This document shows positions 11,313 to 13,951 of a stretch of 13,951 nt of DNA, piece after piece. Positions within the stretch are counted from its first letter, which is position 1. The number at the start of each line of letters is the position of its first letter. The DNA is from Leptolyngbyaceae cyanobacterium M65_K2018_010. Lineage in GTDB: Bacteria > Cyanobacteriota > Cyanobacteriia > Phormidesmidales > Phormidesmidaceae. The stretch covers positions 1 through 13,951 of the forward strand of contig DVEE01000190.1 in assembly GCA_015295885.1 (NCBI GenBank), given 5' to 3'. Position numbers and translations under genes: made by a program. The notes beneath the pieces were generated by a model. It made no database searches and had not been told where the DNA came from. It was given only the letters and a program-made list of their open reading frames with translations.

Positions 11313-13951
11313 ATGGTCAAGTCTCCCTCCCTTAAGCCTACCGTGATGAGCGGTGCCCAAATTCGCCAGACTTTTCTGGACTTTTATGCGGCCCGGGGGC
11401 ATGCCATTAAACCCAGTGCCTCTTTGGTGCCCGAAGACCCAACGGTGCTATTAACCATTGCCGGGATGCTGCCGTTCAAGCCGATTTTTTTGGGCCAGCG
11501 GCCCGCCGATGTGCCCCGAGCGACCAGTTCGCAAAAATGCATCCGCACCAATGACATTGAGAATGTGGGTCGCACGGCTCGCCACCACACTTTCTTTGAG
11601 ATGCTGGGGAACTTCAGCTTTGGGGACTACTTTAAGGAACAGGCGATTGCCTGGGCCTGGGAACTGTCCACCGAGGTCTTTCAGCTTCCTCCCGATCGCC
11701 TGGTCGTAAGTGTGTTTCGGGAAGATGATGAGGCCTTTGCCATCTGGCGTGACCAGGTAGGGATACCGGCCCATCGTATCATTCGCATGGATGAGGCCGA
11801 TAATTTCTGGACCTCTGGCCCCACCGGTCCCTGCGGCCCCTGCTCTGAGATCTATTACGACTTTCACCCAGAACGGGGCGATGCGGCTATCGACCTGGAG
11901 GATGACTCCCGCTTCATCGAGTTTTATAACCTGGTGTTCATGCAGTACAACCGGGATGCGGAGGGTCACCTCACGCCCCTGCAAAACCAAAACATTGACA
12001 CCGGCCTGGGCCTAGAGCGCCTGGCTCAGATTCTGCAAAGGGTGCCCAACAACTACGAAACTGACCTGATCTTCCCGATTATCGAAACCGCCGCCAGCTT
12101 GGCCGGGCTTGTCTATGGCGACTGCGACGAAAAAACGAAGGTTTCCCTCAAGGTGATTGGCGACCATGGGCGGGCTGTAGTCCACATGATTGCCGATGGC
12201 ATTACCGCCTCTAACGTGGGTCGGGGTTACGTGCTGCGGCGGCTGATTCGGCGGGTGGTGCGCCACGGACGGGTGATTGGCATTGAAGGGGCCTTTATTA
12301 GCCAGGTGGCGGAGACGGCGATTCAACTGGCGGAAACCCCCTTCCCGAACACCCGAGAACGAGCCGCAACCATCAAGGCGGAACTGGATCGGGAAGAGGC
12401 CCGGTTCCTGGAAACCCTAGAACGGGGCGAAAAACTGCTGGCTGACATTCTGAAGCGGGAAAGCCAGTCTAAAGCGAAGCAAATTGCCGGAGCCGATGCC
12501 TTTGTGCTCTATGACACCTACGGCTTCCCCCTGGAGTTGACCCAAGAAATTGCTGAAGAGCAGGGGTTAACCGTTGATCTAGCCGGGTTTGAGGCAGCTA
12601 TGGAAGAGCAGCGCCAGCGTTCTAAGGAGGCCCACGAAACCATTGACCTGACCGTCCAAGGCAGCCTGGACACCCTGGCCGAGCACATTCACTCGACCCA
12701 GTTTTTGGGCTACAGCCAGGCTAGCAGTAGCAGCCGGGTCGAGGCCATTTTGGTGCATGGCGTGGCCACCGACCAGGCTGAGGCTGGGCAGGAGGTGCAA
12801 GTGGTGCTCGATCAAACCCCTTTCTATGCCGAATCGGGGGGGCAAATTGGCGATCGCGGCTATCTCTCTGGCGACTCCGTCGTGGTCCGCATCGAGGATG
12901 TAAAAAAGGACAGCGACTTCTTTGTCCACCTCGGTCGCATTGAGCGAGGCACCCTGGCCGTGGGAGATACGGTCACGGCCCAGATTGATCGGGCCTGTCG
13001 TCGCCGGGCCCAGGCCAACCACACCGCTACCCACCTGCTGCAAGCAGCCCTCAAGAAGCTCATCGATCCTGATATTTCCCAGGCCGGCTCCCTGGTGGCC
13101 TTCGATCGGCTGCGGTTTGACTTTAACTGCCCCCGTGCCCTCACAGCCGATGAGGTTCAGCAGGTTGAAGAGCAGGTCAATACCTGGATCGCGGAGGGCC
13201 ACCCGGCTGAGGTAGCGGTGATGCCCCTGGAGGAGGCCAAGGCGCGAGGCGCGATCGCCATGTTTGGCGAAAAATATAGCGCCGAGGTACGGGTAATCGA
13301 CTTTGCTGGCGTGTCGATGGAATTGTGCGGCGGCACCCATGTGAGCAATACCGCTGAAATTGGTCTGTTCAAAATCATCTCCGAAACCGGCATAGCCTCG
13401 GGAATCCGCCGCATTGAGGCCGTGGCCGGCCCGGCGGTGCTGGAGTACTTGAACCTGCGGGATGCGGTTGTGCGAGACCTGTCCGAACGGTTCAAGGCCA
13501 GGCCCGAGGAACTGCCCGATCGCATCACCGTGCTTCAAAGCGACCTCAAGGCAGCCCAGAAGGAACTGGAGGTCCTCAAGGCGGAACTGGCGGTAATCAA
13601 GTCCGATCAACTCCTCGATCAAGCCGAACCGGTGGGGTCGCTGAAAGTGCTGGTGGCAGAGCTAGAGGGCGTTAGTGCTGAAGCTCTGAAAACCGCCGCT
13701 GAACGTCTTTTGCAGAAACTCGGGGCGGGGGCTGTGGTGCTCGGGTCTGTGCCGGAACCCGATAAAGTCAGCCTGGTGGCGGCCTTTAGCCCTGAGGTCA
13801 TGGCCCAAAAGCTCCAGGCTGGCCAGTTTATCGGCGGCATTGCCAAACGCTGTGGCGGCGGGGGCGGGGGTCGGCCCAACCTGGCCCAGGCCGGGGCCGA
13901 TGTTGCCCAGCGTAGCCGCCACGGACGACATGGCCGAGACCATGTCCATGC
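11313..13951 (+). CDS. alaS: Alanyl-tRNA synthetase AlaS (3' end cut; last ~55 bases not AlaRS-like)
   Basis: Charges tRNA-Ala and hydrolyses mischarged Ser/Gly products. The frame is open for 879 codons to the right edge. In order: class II catalytic core (SGAQIRQTFLDFYAARGH, HHTFFEMLGNFSFGDYFK, DNFWTSGPTGPCGPCSEIYYD, NTGLGLERL-type motif 3 as IDTGLGLERLAQ); tRNA-binding region (VGRGYVLRRLIRRVVRHGR); editing domain with zinc-site residues NHTATH (His570, His574) and CGGTH (Cys672, His676); a coiled coil (~735-770); and the C-Ala domain ending CGGGGGGRPNLAQAG. ATG 11313 starts MVKSPSLKPTV before the conserved region; ATG 11346 is the alternative. An in-frame TAG at 11292 limits the start. After residue 861 (base 13895) the frame reads Arg/His-rich sequence unlike any AlaRS tail; see the trkH fragment entry. 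It is divergent from the DUF2358 gene. Confidence 0.96.
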   Translation, partial: MVKSPSLKPTVMSGAQIRQTFLDFYAARGHAIKPSASLVPEDPTVLLTIAGMLPFKPIFLGQRPADVPRATSSQKCIRTNDIENVGRTARHHTFFEMLGNFSFGDYFKEQAIAWAWELSTEVFQLPPDRLVVSVFREDDEAFAIWRDQVGIPAHRIIRMDEADNFWTSGPTGPCGPCSEIYYDFHPERGDAAIDLEDDSRFIEFYNLVFMQYNRDAEGHLTPLQNQNIDTGLGLERLAQILQRVPNNYETDLIFPIIETAASLAGLVYGDCDEKTKVSLKVIGDHGRAVVHMIADGITASNVGRGYVLRRLIRRVVRHGRVIGIEGAFISQVAETAIQLAETPFPNTRERAATIKAELDREEARFLETLERGEKLLADILKRESQSKAKQIAGADAFVLYDTYGFPLELTQEIAEEQGLTVDLAGFEAAMEEQRQRSKEAHETIDLTVQGSLDTLAEHIHSTQFLGYSQASSSSRVEAILVHGVATDQAEAGQEVQVVLDQTPFYAESGGQIGDRGYLSGDSVVVRIEDVKKDSDFFVHLGRIERGTLAVGDTVTAQIDRACRRRAQANHTATHLLQAALKKLIDPDISQAGSLVAFDRLRFDFNCPRALTADEVQQVEEQVNTWIAEGHPAEVAVMPLEEAKARGAIAMFGEKYSAEVRVIDFAGVSMELCGGTHVSNTAEIGLFKIISETGIASGIRRIEAVAGPAVLEYLNLRDAVVRDLSERFKARPEELPDRITVLQSDLKAAQKELEVLKAELAVIKSDQLLDQAEPVGSLKVLVAELEGVSAEALKTAAERLLQKLGAGAVVLGSVPEPDKVSLVAAFSPEVMAQKLQAGQFIGGIAKRCGGGGGGRPNLAQAGADVAQRSRHGRHGRDHVH
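13869..13951 (-). pseudogene. trkH: Fragment resembling TrkH potassium-transporter pore segment (probable chimeric join)
   Basis: Read on the minus strand from the right edge, the codons give MDMVSAM followed by SSVAATLGNIGPGLGQVGP. This is the pore and selectivity-filter pattern of the fourth repeat of TrkH-type K+ uptake proteins (ATLGNIGPG...VGP). Further left the frame turns into antisense alaS and lacks the NY...LP and final membrane helix that should follow, so TrkH is broken here. Third codon positions in the fragment are almost all G or C (27 of 29), with TCG, ACG and GCG codons, richer than the neighbouring genes. Bases 13872-13895 serve both families: RPNLAQAG of AlaRS on one strand and PGLGQVGP of TrkH on the other. 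The reading rests on one short but distinctive motif. Confidence 0.6.

Noticed and set aside
12579..13622. Long minus-strand open frame opposite alaS (347 codons)
   Set aside because: The + strand carries a complete, motif-perfect AlaRS here; the antisense frame is a by-product of GC-rich codon bias and resembles no family.
13896..13951. Simple frameshift in the alaS 3' end
   Set aside because: A +1 frame looks compositionally coding, but the same base pattern is better explained by the TrkH motif on the minus strand, which shares those third positions.
1..13951. CRISPR arrays, tRNA/rRNA genes, insertion sequences, prophage or defence genes
   Set aside because: Scanned the intergenic regions and reading frames; no direct-repeat/spacer pattern, cloverleaf, transposase or defence-type motif was seen.

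Overview
The window looks like one cyanobacterial contig. Nine exact copies of the HIP1 octamer GCGATCGC are scattered through it, and the genes match cyanobacterial lineages: a PII protein almost identical to the cyanobacterial GlnB type with Ser49, DUF3134 and DUF2358 proteins, a PAP/fibrillin protein, a PilQ-type secretin and a 5S-rRNA-binding bL25/Ctc protein. The left edge cuts pilQ and the right edge cuts alaS. No CRISPR array, tRNA, rRNA, insertion sequence or phage gene is visible, and no gene-free stretch exceeds 300 bases.

Layout, left to right. (1) A partial type IV pilus secretin (+, to 1721) ends at a good intrinsic terminator and converges on folC (-, 1871-3238). (2) Upstream of folC on the minus strand lie two tandem PII genes. 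The upstream one (4077-4415) is canonical glnB with a perfect NtcA box TGTA-N8-TACA (4495-4510). The downstream one (3474-3812) is a diverged paralogue, about 73% identical, with its own strong terminator (3397-3425), so folC is probably transcribed separately. (3) Further minus-strand genes are a coiled-coil/tail-anchored conserved cyanobacterial protein of unknown role (4550-5284), a RutB-like isochorismatase-fold hydrolase (5390-6172), mraY (6191-7285) and a DUF3134 protein (7452-7703). (4) A PAP/fibrillin gene (+, 7962-8555) stands alone. (5) A minus-strand group follows: DUF2358 gene, purA, rplY (11104 to 8655). (6) alaS (+, from 11313) diverges from it across a 208-base intergenic region. 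That region holds a six-run G-tract, a -10-like element and a potential pseudoknot at the predicted start of the alaS transcript.

The genes are mostly housekeeping: peptidoglycan lipid I synthesis, folate polyglutamylation, purine synthesis, ribosome and tRNA charging. The coherent regulatory theme is nitrogen: NtcA-driven glnB, a second PII with changed contact residues, and a RutB-like hydrolase of a family that can release nitrogen from ureido compounds.

Two points deserve most attention. First, the tandem PII pair: the second copy has F11E, K40R, E44A, R45V and R82S but keeps the T-loop tip. Second, the last ~80 bases: the AlaRS pattern stops at about 13895, and from about 13951 leftwards the minus strand reads as a typical TrkH potassium-transporter pore segment. 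The two overlap over ~24-27 bases. This looks like a chimeric join (misassembly, or a real rearrangement), so sequence at the right edge should not be trusted as alaS.
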